Positions 1 through 12,850 of a stretch of 64,000 bases of DNA are shown piece after piece. The notes under the pieces are model-generated. The model was not told the DNA's origin. It did no database searches and worked only from the letters and a program-made list of their open reading frames with translations. The position numbers were made by a program, and so were the translations under genes. The stretch lies in NCBI RefSeq assembly GCF_000972845.2, contig NC_040016.1, positions 20,798,005 to 20,862,004 on the forward strand, read 5' to 3'. The first letter of the stretch is position 1. Each line of letters starts with the position of its first letter. This DNA is from Larimichthys crocea. Taxonomy: Eukaryota; Chordata; Actinopteri; Sciaenidae.

Positions 1-973
1 GGTTTATGAACGGTTTAACAGCAACAACACTGTCATCTCTGTCCTGTCTTATACCAGAGGTCACTGTGGTTTCTTCACCATCTCTAAACTTAACTCAGCA
101 CTTTTAGTTTCATAATTATAACCAAACCTTGGACTTCGATGCACTCAACCCTCCAACCTGTTTTGCTGACAAACTTAAAGCTATTTAATCCAACACAGTG
201 AAACGATGGGCTACTAGTACAGTATGTAGTTATTCTGGTCCAGTCTTGTGTGTGAATAACTTTACTCTCCAATTCCTCTCTCCTCAAGTAGGGCCTTTAA
301 TCAATCACAAAAATCAATCCTGGCAACCAGTCTGGCATTCATTTCAGCGAGTTACTCTGTTCCAAGCTGTTGATTTCTGTAGAAACTGCAGACATATAGT
401 TGTTACATTCTCTTGCCCTATCACTGGTTTCTGAACAAAGGAATGATTGATTCTCATTAGGAGAGCAGCTGTCGCCTGAGGTGATCTCGCTATCGATTCT
501 GTTTACTGTTTACTGAGTGATGGCAGCCTCTGTAAAAAACAAGAAGTTAAATCCTCTGCAAACCCAAATCTACCAAAGCCTCCCTACGATGCCATTTAGG
601 GTTGAACCTACACAACAGTGAGCATCCAAAAACTATTAGCAGGTTTGAAATTTGAGTTTTTCATTAAAGTTTTTGCAAACTTTCTATGCAATTAAATCTG
701 AAAGAAATCGACCTCAGTTGTCCCATACAACCAAACTTCTCTGCTCTCGCTCAAAACGCTGGTTTGACCTGCTCTCTCTGTATATAGAGGAACGGAAACA
801 CAACAATTCTTATTCTTCACACTAATGAGAACATACTAATGAATATTATATTCAGTTCCTGCCAGTAGATCCTCCTAAAATGTTACACCCTCTGAATTTA
901 GCTTGTCTCTTTTACGGAACTAAGATTATCTTAATTGCCTTTTAACTCATTGTAAGTAAGTAAGAAATATTCT

Positions 974-1190
974 TTTTTTTTAAAGCCTTTATTGATAGTA
1001 CAGCTGAAGATAGACAGGAAGCAGAGAGAGGGGGAGTGACACGCAGTAAATTAGCCGTCCGATGCGGGATTCGAACCGGGGCCAGCTGCAGCGAGGACTA
1101 TAGCCTCCACACACGGGGCGGTCGGTAGCGTAGTGGGTTAAGCGGCCGACCCGTGTGTGGAGGCTATAGTCCTCGCTGCAGCTGGCCCCG
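974..1190 (-). mobile_element. tRNA-derived SINE with inverted 5' end
   Basis: On the minus strand the body ends in an A-rich tail (974 onward in + coordinates) and contains a perfect pol III B box (GGTTCGAATCC, complement around 1067-1078). An 18-bp target-site duplication (gtaagtaagaaatattct) flanks it at 956-973 and 1191-1208, so the insertion is clear and young. The 5' tRNA-like head, with the A box TAGCGTAGTGGG, is not collinear. It is present in the opposite orientation (1118-1190) and overlaps the body, making a perfect 42-bp inverted repeat (1076-1117 against 1150-1191) around a 32-nt loop. Two ordinary relatives occur at 50882-51052 and 58230-58421. Confidence 0.9.
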
Positions 1191-2969
1191 GTAAGTAAGA
1201 AATATTCTGGACGAAATGTTTTTGTCAAAGGTGTCTGGTTTGGTAGCTTTAAACTGCTTTAGTTTCCTCTTAGAAGGGGCAGTGAATGTATTCAAAATAT
1301 AGCATACACTTAAACTAATATTGGTTCATATTTAGTCGTCTAAAACACATCTTGCTGCAGTACATCGCTTTTCTTCCGTGCCTGCACTCATGAAGATGTC
1401 AATTCAAATGTGATCTGCCACGCCTACACAGTTTTGAGAAATGTTCTGAACAGCAAAAGAGGCAGTTTTTCGGATTTCTAATAGTTTCGAACATTTATTT
1501 CCACTCAGATTTTTGTGAATGCTTAATGCGATGCTCAACTTTGATTTCTCATATGCATTTTTTTTTTTTACTATTTCATACCACATTTCCAGAGGCATCA
1601 AGTACACCTCAAACAAATCCAAGATGGAATGCAAGGCAGAGGTCATCGAATTTCCATGAAAACTTGAATATCTAAAGTAAAACTTTTTTAAAAATCAATG
1701 TTTTCATAACCAACTGAGATAGCTGCAAAAATGCCCAGAATGCTTTAAAGGTTTTAGCATAGAAAACGATCCATATTTCTAAGATGACATTATTATGGGT
1801 AAAAATATTTAATATATTTGAGTTATAGTTCTAATTTGACCCATTTTACTCATGTTAAGACGCCTTTTTTTCAGAATAATACAACTAAATCAAATGTAGA
1901 GCTCGTCAGGTGTTAGAAGGTTTATTAAAAACACTGCCAATCAATTGTGGAGAGTCCAGTCCTGTTTCCTCCGTTTTGAAGGGTCAGCCAACCCCCGTGT
2001 TTACATGCGGATTACAAAATGGGCTTTCAACAAAGACGACTACAGCGCTCGGCCGTGGAAACTGTTTACTGACGAGTAGCTTGTTTGTGGATTTGACCTC
2101 AGCCGCTGAACACCATCTCTTACTGGAAGTTCACTTTGAGTCGGAGACACTAACACACACTCAGACTGCTGCTGATTAAAATTGGCAAAAGAAGATTTCC
2201 ACAGGGCACTGCCCTGCAGGAGTGTATGTGTGTGTGTGTGTGTACAGAGGCGTGTTTTGCTTTCCTTCCGAAAGAAGAAACGAAGAAACAGACGACGAAA
2301 GAAATAAAAAGATCTGGATCGTAGAAAGCATGCACGCACTTTTCAAAGTTAGACACCAATGGGAAGCAAGTGAGGAGCATGATTATGATGAAGAGTGAGA
2401 ACATCCATCTTCTGTCTCTTTCCTCTCTTCCTCTGTATTGTTTTTCATTTCTGTCAATAACGGACTATATTTAGCGTGGCTTTTAAAGTCCTTGAGCTGC
2501 CGACCCCATTTACTCTGTCACACTGCCTGTCTGGCCTGCAGGGGAATGGCCTAGTATCACTTACACCTGTGTGTGTGTCTGTGTGTGCTTGTGTATAGTA
2601 ATGCGGCACTGCCTTTCCTTTGTGTATCTTAAATATTTATTGCACGAGTGCAGAATTTCAGTCGTCCGTGTCACTTCGCAGCTGTGGTTGCCAGATTTGC
2701 TTCGATTGGCTGAGGTTTGTGACCTCAGAGCTTGTTTATCCAAATATATCAAAGATTCGGTTGTGTCCGTGTCGTTTATATGTCTGTTTATTATAAATAA
2801 CAGAGAATACTTTAGTGCTCAGTAAATTGTGTAATCTATCTGGTCACAGTAATATTTTATTATATTTAATTGCATGTCATACTGAGAATATAAAACCACA
2901 GGAAGAGCTTTTGAGCTGTGAGCGAGTTCATATTTATTTTACGAGTTTATATTCATGCTGTCTTTCCTT

Positions 2970-3883
2970 GCCACTGTCGCCGGGTGCTTGCTCATGGTGG
3001 GACTTGTTGAGTCTCTGTAAATGTTATTATAGAGAGCACAGTCTGTCTGTGGAACGTGTCATGAGATCACTTCTATCATGATTCGGATTTATTTCAAACA
3101 TGGCTTAATGACGATGTGAAGCAGCGTATGATCGTGGTCGTCCGACATGACTCATGAAAAGATATATCATGAATGAAACTTTAATACATGATATGTTTAG
3201 TCATGTCTGCTGACTTCTTTCTTAGTTAAAGCGACTCGAGTAGCAGAGTATATGACGAGAACATGAAGCTGCACTGCAAAAATTAACTATCTAACCAAGT
3301 CTTCCAATCTTGTATGTAGCCAAAAAGTCTTTTTGATCTTGTTTTGAGAGCAATATACTATGCAAGCACAGAATGTGTAAGATTATTATTCTTGTTCTGA
3401 GAATATTTGTCTTTTTATTTCTTAGTCAGTAAGAGATCCTAAACTATATATTTTCACAGTAGTAAGCCGAATTAATGTCAGATACTCTTTCATGACCCTC
3501 CTAGCTTAGAAAACTTGTTTCAAGACCTCCAAGTAAGCATTCACACACACTCTGATCACAGGTGCAGACTCTGTTCGAACAACGTTAGACAAACTGGGAT
3601 AGTGCAAGTACACAACTCAATGAAATCTGGTCGTTTTTAGACATTTTAATGTTGGAATGTTCACTCATATTATTCAAAACAGACAAAACATATAAAAATA
3701 ATCAATAAATACTGAGAAGCAATGAGTGCATTCTTCAAAACACTTCTGAGCTCAGTAAATGTCAGCCTGCCAGTCAAAGAGAGGAGGATTACACACCTAA
3801 ACATATAACACACACACACACACACACAACACACACACCACACACCACACACACCCACCACACACAACACACACAAACCAAAC
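2970..3883. repeat. First copy of block duplicated around an assembly gap
   Basis: The block starts cactgtcgccgggtgcttgc and ends in a CA-rich tract just before a 10-base N gap. It reappears almost unchanged at 3894-4487. This copy has about 290 extra bases (roughly 3274-3563) that begin with cactgcaaaaa, a start I recognise from common fish MITE-like repeats. The extra piece is bordered by tgca on both sides. The alternative to a real tandem duplication is two alleles placed side by side by the assembler. Confidence 0.8.
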
Positions 3884-3893
3884 NNNNNNNNNN
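3884..3893. other. Assembly gap (10 N)
   Basis: Ten undetermined bases sit between the two copies of the duplicated block and directly next to a CA-rich tract. True gap size is unknown. Confidence 1.
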
Positions 3894-4422
3894 CACTGTC
3901 GCCGGGTGCTTGCTCATGGTGGGACTTGTTGAGTCTCTGTAAATGTTATTATAGAGAGCACAGTGTCATGAGATCACTTCTATCATGATTCGGATTTATT
4001 TCAAACATGGATTAATGACGATGTGAAGCAGCGTGTGATCGTGGTCGTCCAACATGACTCATGAAAAGATATCATGTATTAAAGTTTCATTCACGATATG
4101 TTTAGTCATGTCTGCTGACTTCTTTCTTAGTTAAAGCGACTCGAGTAGCAGTATACGATGAGAACATGATGCTGCAGACTCTGTTTGAACAACGTTAGAC
4201 AAACTGGGATAGTGCAAGTACACAACTCAATGAAATCTGGTCGTTTTTAGACATTTTAATGTTGGAATGTTTCACTCGATATTATTCAAAACAGACCAAA
4301 CATATGAAAATAATCAATAAATGACTGAGAAGCAATGAGTGCATCTCTTTCAAAACACTTCTGAGCTCAGTAAATGTCAGCCTGCCAGTCAAAGAGAGGA
4401 GGATTACACACCTAAACATAAT

Positions 4423-4486
<64 letters not shown>

Positions 4487-4487
4487 T
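3894..4487. repeat. Second copy of duplicated block
   Basis: Collinear with 2970-3883 except for small indels, the missing piece of about 290 bases, and a much longer, purer CA run at its end (4424-4485). The copies differ by few substitutions, which fits either a very recent duplication or two haplotypes. Confidence 0.8.
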
Positions 4488-4544
4488 AGGGGGTAATAGT
4501 CAGAGGATTATCCATCAAGACCCCCACCCTGCCTTCTGTGTATG

Positions 4545-4590
<46 letters not shown>
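4424..4590. repeat. Paired (CA)n microsatellites
   Basis: Two near-pure CA runs, 4424-4485 and 4546-4590, are separated by about 60 bases of unique sequence. Apparent His-Thr or Cys-Val reading frames here are artefacts of the repeat. Confidence 0.95.
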
Positions 4591-4593
<3 letters not shown>

Positions 4594-6337
4594 ATTATAC
4601 ACAGGGCTCAGATCTCTCAAGAACTATAACTTCCTCCCCTGGAGCCAATCAGGACCCCCCGCACTGCCATCTCTCCAGCCAATCACGTCTCCCCAGAGAG
4701 CCCCACAGGCCAAAATCGACAAGAAGCAGCTTTTCAGCAGCCTGTAAATGTAAACGCCTCCCCCGGCATCTTTACCTCCTCTCAGATCTTCATTTTCATT
4801 TTCTAATATTTTCATTTCTCCCTCATTACCTCGCCGCTGAGGCCTGGTCTACCTCAGCTGTTTGTTTGTCTCTTTCTCTCCTTTATTGTCCCAGTTGTAC
4901 AGCCAGGTCTGTTTATATTCTGCTCATTCTTAATATATATATATTTTCTATTATATTTCCACTTTACTATCACTTTGGGAATAGGGTGAATTTTAATCTA
5001 AATAAACATTAAAATTGTTCTATCCGCTTGTTTTTCATCACAGGAGCTGCTTTGACTTTTGACCCGTTAATATTATTTTACAGTCTGGATGCAAACAAAG
5101 AATTGAGACGCTAATTTAATGTTTAGTGTTGTAATCCCTAAATGCAAAACACAGAGAGATTATTTATTATTTTCAATAAAAAACACTGGCAATTTATAAG
5201 TACTTTAAAACTTGGACTCCCACTGGAAAACAATGGGAGTGAACACGTTAGTTCAAACATATTATATATTATTATTATATCTTTGGTCACATCAGCTGAT
5301 TTTAGATGTAAAAATATGTAGTTATGTTGTTGGAATACTTTTAAAAAACGCTACGTTCATAAACACTTTCCCTTCAAGCTACATTTCTTTCTTTCTTAAC
5401 TCATTTTGTTTGCAGATTTCATAAAGTTATTTCATATATTTGTGGTCCTCCCCTCCCCTCATCATACTGTCCCCCAATCTAGCTTTTTAAAACCAACTTT
5501 GTTATTGTTTCTCTTCCAGTATATGCCATATTTCATCCTATATACTACATTTTCTTTTAGACAAACCTCCCGAACAAGAAGAATCACTTACTAAATGTAT
5601 TTTTTCTCACTGCATTATACAATGTACACACCCACAGGACCTATAGGCATGCAATTAAGGGGAGAGTGAGGGATGGGGCTGCTACCTAGCGACACCCTCT
5701 GAGCGTCGGTTCAGCCCCGGAGCTGTCATCTCTCTCCAGCTCTCCCAGCACCGCACTCTGCACCGCGGTCCGTGCTGGACTGCCACCCTCTGGCTTCCAA
5801 GCCGAGTCTCCCTTGACTAAACCACTGCACCCGAAACAGCATAAAAAGCAATAAAACCCCAAAGCAGACAAAAAAAAAGATGCAACAATAACTGAGGATT
5901 GTGTCGACTTTTCATTACTCTAACTTGCTGATACGTGGAAAATGACATACAAAACACACTTGACAGTACACCTGTAAATCACTGCCGGCGTGCGGTGAAT
6001 AAGCTTGTCAGCAAATTATTTAGAATATAAGAGTGAGAGCAGACGAAGCATGTGTGGCCTACATTAGCATCCAGAGGGAGAACGCTCTTTCTGTCACTCG
6101 TCTTAACTCGGCTGGCAGGAAGTTGCAGCGTGGCTGTCAAACAGGCGTCACTCGGATGCCGATTCAGGCCGTTCGCCGTCAAACTGTCACCACCGGCTGA
6201 ATTCCTGGAGTGATTGTAACGCTCCGTCTCTTAACACCTCTTCCGGGGGTAAAAAAAAATAAATCTTTGATTCTTTTGTGGTGGAGGTGGTATCGATTTT
6301 CATGTGAACTTTGGTCGCAGCGGGCTGCCATAGCAGA

Positions 6338-6382
6338 CAAATGACAGGATACAAGAAGAGCTCTCTTGTATCCTGTCATTTG
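6338..6382. repeat. Perfect 18-bp inverted repeat (hairpin)
   Basis: The 18-base arm at 6338-6355 (caaatgacaggatacaag) is repeated exactly inverted at 6365-6382 around a 9-base centre. The flanks do not continue the symmetry and no target duplication is visible, so I cannot assign it to a transposon. Confidence 0.85.
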
Positions 6383-7763
6383 TTGGATTTTATATTCCCC
6401 GAACATGCCGCTCCTCCAAACCGCCTCTCGACTGCTGAGTCTGATTAGGCGATTGAGGCCTTTGTTTGTGATTAACAGCCCAGCTATTTATGAAGCTAGA
6501 TTTCTGTTGGTCTGCCGCTCATCTATCTTTCTCCGTCCATCCTTTTCCATCATTCTTGTGTATATTTATCTCAGCGAGAACAATACTACGGCCTGGAAAT
6601 TTTTATCACGCCATATTTAGTCCTGCGCTCGCTCTGTCCTTCTTTCTGTCTTTGTTTCTTTCTGTTTGTTTATGAAAAGTCGATGAGAACAATAGAGGCA
6701 ACACGGCCACGAAATATTATCGGACTATTGTCTGTTTCTATTTATTCCTCCAGTTAGCTTATCTCGCTGGGAACAATACAAAAGTGGGATGAGGGAAAAA
6801 AAATCCAAAGATCTTATTCGCATTTGTGTTTTTATGTATGTATGCAGAACTATTCACGCATGCATCTGCATGCACGTTGGCATTTATTTAAGGATTTTTG
6901 CATGTCCACACATCTTTGCATCGGTATGTCTTTGTGTGTATGTGCACAGCTTAGATGGTATTCGTGTTAGTGTGTGTGTGTGTGTTTGCCTTTCTATTCG
7001 TAGTGACCCAGAATGTCTTGACATTTTAAAGCCGGGGGAAGCAGCAGAACAGTCTGTCCCAAATGGAAACTTCTAAAAACAGAAATGCTGGAACTTAAAA
7101 CAATAGGTGCCTACTAGTGTAAGTACAGTGCAAGGCATGAGGTGCCAGGATACATGATGAGGGGAGCAGAAGAATAGAGAAGAAGTTTTATATATTGCGC
7201 TTATAAGAAAGTGTTAGTAAAATGTCTTAACTGAGCTGGAAGGCAGGAACGCAAATGTCAAGGTGCAGAGAGATGAGGATGTGTTCTGCACACTGAGGCC
7301 TGACACTGTTAGTGGAGAGAGTTCAAAGGCAGGACTGGAGATGTCAGCATCCCGGGAAAGGCATTGTTTTTTTTTTGTTATTATTATTTTGTATGTTGGA
7401 ACTTCAGAAAATCTAATGAGCAGGACAAGAAGTGTCAAAATACAGTCTGAGAGCAGATGTGAGATGAGTTTTCCCTTCGTACCCTGTTATCCAAGTCCTC
7501 AACAAACCCTCTTGTGGTGCATTCAGAGGCAGGATGGGAGACGGGGGAAGACAGGTGTTGCATTAAATGTCTAAGACAACAGCTTATGTTGGTGTTAGCA
7601 CAGTTGTTGCATTGACAGCTAACACAAATTAGTGTAATTTCAAATAGACGATGATCATGATGGCATCTTTAAGAAGTGAGAAAGGTAAAGAAATCACAGC
7701 TGCAACAGTTTGTTTGTACGTTTCTGTTTTAAGAACAAGAGTACAATGCAAGCCTCCTGAAAC

Positions 7764-8102
7764 CTTCTCACTCACATTCATCTGCTAAAGCTGTCAGCCT
7801 TATAGTTTTGGCGTAACACACAAAGATGCGCCACCAACACCCATCCACAGCCTCATAGACTGCCATGTTAAAAAGGCGGGAACATATCTGGAGGAAAGCA
7901 GAAGTAACGTTTCTTTGAATCGCTCTAAAGGTCACATTTCTTCACTTTATCAACACAAAATAACTATGTAGACGTTCAGGAAGGGCTCAGGATGCTCCCA
8001 GTGCTTTCGGTTCAATGATTGGAAATACGGTTTGGCCAGAAATCCTTCCTGTCACCCGGCAACAGCCCACTCGTCACTCTCAAAATTTCTGCGGGAATTA
8101 TC
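7764..8102 (-). repeat. Dispersed repeat, inverse copy of 34161-34857
   Basis: About 340 bases match the reverse complement of 34161-34857 almost end to end. The other copy carries an extra block of about 360 bases. I see no terminal repeats or coding potential, so the class is unresolved. Confidence 0.8.
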
Positions 8103-9051
8103 TAGTTGCTGTTAATGTCACTTGTGTATATAGGCGTCACATGAGAGGACGTGTGCTGAATGATCCTCTGTAGCTCTGTAGATCATTTCGAAGGGGTTAT
8201 TTTTATTATAAAGATGCATGAGGAAAGTCCTTACATGTCAGTGTAAGTCACAGAAAGCATTTCCACTTCAAACGACGGATCCCGAGTATAGAAAAGAGCA
8301 GAGGACCCCTCAAAAAGGTTTTGGGACTGACAGCGAGACCAAAAAGATTCAACACAAAGGGCAAACAAACTGAGCATTCTGCCCATAAATATCTGAGTTA
8401 GGAAGCACCATTGATGTGCAAAACTGCAGTGTAGATGAAATAAATAATGTTTTAACGTCCCAGTCCCTTGAAAACAGAAAGTTACAGGCAGTAAGTGAAA
8501 CAAACTTTATTCTTTTATGCTACTTTAATCGGCTCCAGATGAGTGCTTCCACTAAAGGCTTAAAAAGTAGAGAGGTAGTAAATAAATTGAAACTCCAGTC
8601 AAGTGAATGGTGGCGAAATAAAGCAGAAAGAACAAACACCTCAAATAGTTCCTGCTTAATTCGACATGACAGAGAACAGCAACACTAAAGTAGTGAGGAA
8701 AGAAGCTACTGCATATTTTCTAATAAAACAAACCGGAGCACAGAGAATAAAAAATGGAAAACGACAAAACTGAATTGAAATAGCATTTCTGCAGCACTGA
8801 TCCCACAACGGCACCTCGTAAACATTGTTTATTTCCATAAAACTTGGCTGGAGCTCAAAATAATGCAGCCCAGCAGGACGTGCATGAACACACACACACA
8901 CACACACACTGCAGCTGTGGTGTGTTTGATGAAGTGGGCTGCGAGGTAAAAGGTATGGCTTCTAATACTCACCGGCATCAATCTCCCGCATGAACAAACA
9001 CACACAGAGGTCTGTGCAAACACACATGTGGGTACACAACGTGCCCGCACA

Positions 9052-9653
9052 TTAAAGGGACAGTTCAGGTATTTTAAAAGTGAGGTTTCATGTGACACCT
9101 ATCCAGAGTCGGGAGACGGCGATCAGTATCCGTCAACATATTTTAGCCACATAAATCCTCAATAAAAGCTTTCCGTAGGCTATATTTAGAATATTTTCAC
9201 AGCTTCACCTTCAGACATCAGACGGCCCTTTTATTTTTAGAACAAACCGCAGAACGTCTGGCTGTGCACTACACTGTATTACTCCACAGATCAGCTGTTT
9301 GGTCGTGAGATAAGACTGAAATCAAAAATTCATATTTCTAAAGACTTCAAAGACGTGTGTGTTTGTTTCTTTTCTGCCCGTGCAGCTGTAACTGATCTCC
9401 AGTGCGAGGCACAGAAGAAATACTGAAGTTCTAGAGTTAAGGAAATGGATGTCTGAGGGCAAATATGAAGCAGCGCAAATTTTCTTAATGTAGCGTGCAC
9501 GATATTGAATTTTTTGAGATTTTTTTTATCTGGCTTAAATAGATTTTTCTGCTGACCCTGTCCACAGCGGTGCTTAACTCTGCTTCTCCAAACTGGGGGC
9601 TCAATGATCGCCACCTACAGCCCCACTTCAGAATACTTGAGCTATCCCTTTAA
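9052..9653. mobile_element. piggyBac-like MITE (TTAA-flanked)
   Basis: The element is bounded by TTAA at 9052-9055 and 9650-9653. The ends are imperfect inverted repeats, ttaaagggacagttcaggta at the left and the complement of ttaaagggatagctcaagta at the right. TTAA duplication with such ends is typical of piggyBac-type non-autonomous elements. Kolobok-type elements also use TTAA. There is no transposase reading frame in the 602 bp. Confidence 0.8.
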
Positions 9654-9704
9654 GAGATGCACAAACACCTGCAAAGGTACAGTGTTTGTGGCATTGCTCT
9701 GTAA

Positions 9705-10074
9705 CAGGGGTCTTCAACCTTGGACAAGAGACGGACAGAACAGGGACCCCCCACATGTAATTCACTGGCCTATAATAACTTTTATATTGACTTTATTTAA
9801 CTTGTATTTCACCTTATTAGCCTATTTATATACTGGGTTATTAGCCTGTGTGTGTTTATGCATAATTATTATTGGTTATTAAAGAGCTGTTTGTAGTTTT
9901 TCATAATTATTATTGGTTATTAAAGAGCTGTTTGTAGTTTTTCAAGTGTCTGCACCTTCACATTCACCATTATTTTGGTGAAAACTGTCAATTATTATGA
10001 CAAAAATTGGTGGACCCCCTGCAGTACCTCTGCGGACCCCCTAGGGGCCATGGTCCCCTGGTTTAGGATCCCTG
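9705..10074. mobile_element. hAT-like MITE with internal 41-bp tandem duplication
   Basis: Ends read CAGGGGTCTTCAAC and the inverted GTTTAGGATCCCTG. The flanks ctctgtaa (9697-9704) and ctctataa (10075-10082) match at 7 of 8 positions, an 8-bp duplication as expected for hAT. Inside, a 41-bp unit is repeated in tandem without visible change (9861-9901, 9902-9942). No transposase is encoded. Confidence 0.85.
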
Positions 10075-10131
10075 CTCTATAATAAGGGAGACTTTGAATT
10101 GGGTTTATGTGTTTATTTTTCCTGACAAAAG

Positions 10132-10161
10132 TTATTATTATTATTATTATTATTATTATTT
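10132..10161. repeat. (TTA)n microsatellite
   Basis: An uninterrupted run of about ten TTA units. Confidence 0.95.
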
Positions 10162-11861
10162 TACGTGTTAATAAAGTTGCTAATGAATTAATCTGCAGGT
10201 CTTTTTAAAAACGCTGGAGACATTTAAATAGAAGCCAGTGATTTTTTTCTTCACGAGCTGATAACAGTTAAGTTGTTTCTACTAATAGCTGATAACTGAT
10301 CCAGAAAGAATATGTAAATAATTTATTACGCATTAATAAAACTGTCGGTTACAAGTTGTAAACTGAGCTATAAAGCTCCATATAAAATGTGTGATACCAT
10401 GGCGACAGTTACCGTCTCTGTCTGTCCGTCCTGCTCTCTTTCTCTTCACGTCTCTCGTTCTCACCTTTCTTCATGCTCCCTTGATCCTTTCCTCCCTTTA
10501 TACCTTTTCTATCCTCACTTCACCTCGCTGATTTCCTCTATCCGACTCGCTAATTCAATCACACACACACACACCTGTACTCGCACATGCACCTTCCCTC
10601 CGATGAGTTATCCCCAACAGGCACACACTCTATTACCCAAGATGCACTGCCCTGCTGCACGCCTGCCTTTTCATTGGCCAATAAAACAACCCGAGCTTTA
10701 TGGCTCTACCGATTGCAAGTACATCAACTATGGAGAGAGAGAGAGAAGAGGGGTGACACAAAGGGAGAGAGGGTTTAAAGGAAAGTACACCTGAGGTTTA
10801 TGAGCCGAACTCAAAGAGGACGGGTGAGGAGTGCAAGTCTGGGGAAAATAGTGGATGAATAGACAAAGGGTGTCTGAAACATACTTCAAAGGTAAGAGTG
10901 ATAAAACAGAGAAAGAGACTCTATCATGTAATATGGGAAAAGAGGGAGAGAGAGATCGTAAAGCTCATAAAAATATAGAGAGCCATTCATGACTTATAAA
11001 ATAACAGCCATCGATGTGCAAACCAAAACTGCAGCGTAGATGAAATAGATGATATTTTATTGTTCCAGGCCCTCAGTCCCAGTCTGTATAAATAGCTATT
11101 GATTTAACATGTTTTATTCAGCCAGCCAGGCGAACTTTCAGGGCCCGGGAGACGTCACCTGCTTGTCGAAGGCAATGGCTGCTGCTCTGTCGAGAGCTTT
11201 CTGCTGCATTTAAGACAGCCGTCTTCTGTCGGTCAAAGGTTTCATCCCAAGTTCCTCAATCCAAACGGCGTTCACTCGTCTGTCTGAGTTGTACCGGGGG
11301 GAGTCAAGTACCTGGAAAAGTGAATAAGAAAACTCTTCATTGTTCTTTCTCAGCCCGCTGGCAATGATACAAAATAATATTAGAAGAAAAATAACTTTAT
11401 GTTTGTGTTCGTAAGAAATTCATTTCAACTCTGGGGTGAGTTCGGTTCATTTTGGGCAGATGGGAGCAAAACAATGTTCAGTCTCACCTTGAATTCACAA
11501 CAGAAATGAACATCCATCCATGTAATTCGTACAAAGCTTGACCTTCCAACTACTGATGTTTGCCACACCCTTCAGTGGCTTACACAGACCCTGAAGTTAA
11601 GGTGACATGAGGTAGAGTTCGGGAAAGATCATGGTATGTTCGCAATGTTGCCACACGTCAGGTATGCAACTTAAAACTCATGGTTGACTTTTGGTTTCAC
11701 ATGGGACACAAACCTTAGTCTCCTGGGTGAAAGTCCTCTGTTTGGTTGTTCCATCCATCCACCCAAAGCCAACCTCCTTACACTTTACAAGAATAGACTA
11801 TATCACCTGTAACAGATGGGTTACATTTCAGACGCACAAGGTACCCTTTAGCATCTGTATG

Positions 11862-12850
11862 TGTCAGCGCGCTTGTTGATTTGCATAGAGGAATTCTATA
11901 GCCGAATTATTCCTTAGTACGAGTATTTACAGTGATCCCTCGCTATATCGCGGTTCACTTTTCGCGGACTCGCTGTTTCGCGGATTTTTTTCAGTGTCAT
12001 TTTGCATGCTTTTTTTTTTTTTACAGCATACTGTACAGTATGAACGCGCATTGTGTTCTGCGTCCTGATTGGCTAAGGGAGAACCGCACATGTGTTCTGC
12101 GTCCTGTTTAAGGGAGTACTGTACAAAATGCCTGTAAAAAGGTGTATAAAAGTGTGTGGTTAGGGGTTTTACGGCCTTAAAACATGTATAATAATTGTAA
12201 AACTCACTTCGCAGATTTCGTTTATTGCGGGTTATTTTTGGAACGTATCCCCCGCGATAAACGAGGGACCACTGTACTTAGCATCAGGACAAAATATTAC
12301 ATGTACATGGACCTCTTTTCTTTTCTTCAGCAAATCGCAGTCTGCAAGCAGTTAGCTGCAACCAACTTCCAAAAAGAGAGTGCCTAACTTCGAATTTTCA
12401 TAAAGTTATATAATATGTGTGCCTATCTCATTGGTCCAAAAACTGTTGGGGAGCTGCCCTGGTTTAAACTTGGCTCTCCCTTGTTGGTGCACAGGCTGGT
12501 CCCAGCCTCTTGGCACTCTCCAATCGTCTTCAGCCAGCTTCCTAAAGAGGAGGAAAACCTAAACTCCCCCTTCGATGTTCAGTTGTACCTAGTCAGCGAT
12601 CTGAGACTTCTATCTTACAGTATGCCTCACATGACTAACTGCAGGGGGTTTGACTTTTGACCCTGACGGTATCTTGTCCCTCTGTTTTCAACCGGCTGAT
12701 AATCAGAGTAGCCCTCTGTTCTACAGATCCTGTTTCAATCAACTGACAGAGGTGGCCTTCTGCTCTATGGATCTATAGAAACCAGGGTGATGAGTTGGCA
12801 ACACAACTTACAGGTCACACAATACGAACATACAACATTTTATTCTAACA
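11862..12850 (+). repeat. LTR-like dispersed repeat, copy 1 (MITE-occupied)
   Basis: Matches 30457-31115 over its whole length apart from a 345-bp MITE at 11930-12274 and small indels. Both copies begin TGTCAGCGCG and end near TTCTAACA, so a TG...CA solo LTR is possible. Copy 1 is flanked by tatg on both sides, but copy 2 shows no clear target duplication. Each copy has a reading frame of about 80 codons (12415-12660 here), but most differences between copies change the amino acid, so I do not call it a gene. Confidence 0.75.
11930..12274. mobile_element. pogo/Tigger-like MITE nested in the LTR-like repeat
   Basis: Inverted ends CAGTGATCCCTCGC and CAGTGGTCCCTCGT are flanked by the dinucleotide TA (11928-11929 and 12275-12276), as in the Tc1/mariner-pogo group. 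The sister repeat at 30457 keeps the uninterrupted sequence (gagtatttatttagcatc), an empty site that confirms the insertion and the TA duplication. 345 bp, no transposase. Confidence 0.88.

Noticed and set aside
1066..1140. Functional tRNA gene (perfect B box, A box)
   Set aside because: Part of a SINE with A-rich tail and target duplication. No cloverleaf can be formed around an anticodon arm.
4339..5012. Frames coding for His-Thr or Cys-Val repeats (also at 8656, 21646, 24386, 28873, 44892)
   Set aside because: Translations of CA/GT microsatellites.
12415..12660. 80-codon frame found in both copies of the LTR-like repeat
   Set aside because: Most differences between the copies are amino-acid changing, with no family resemblance. 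Carried along with the repeat.
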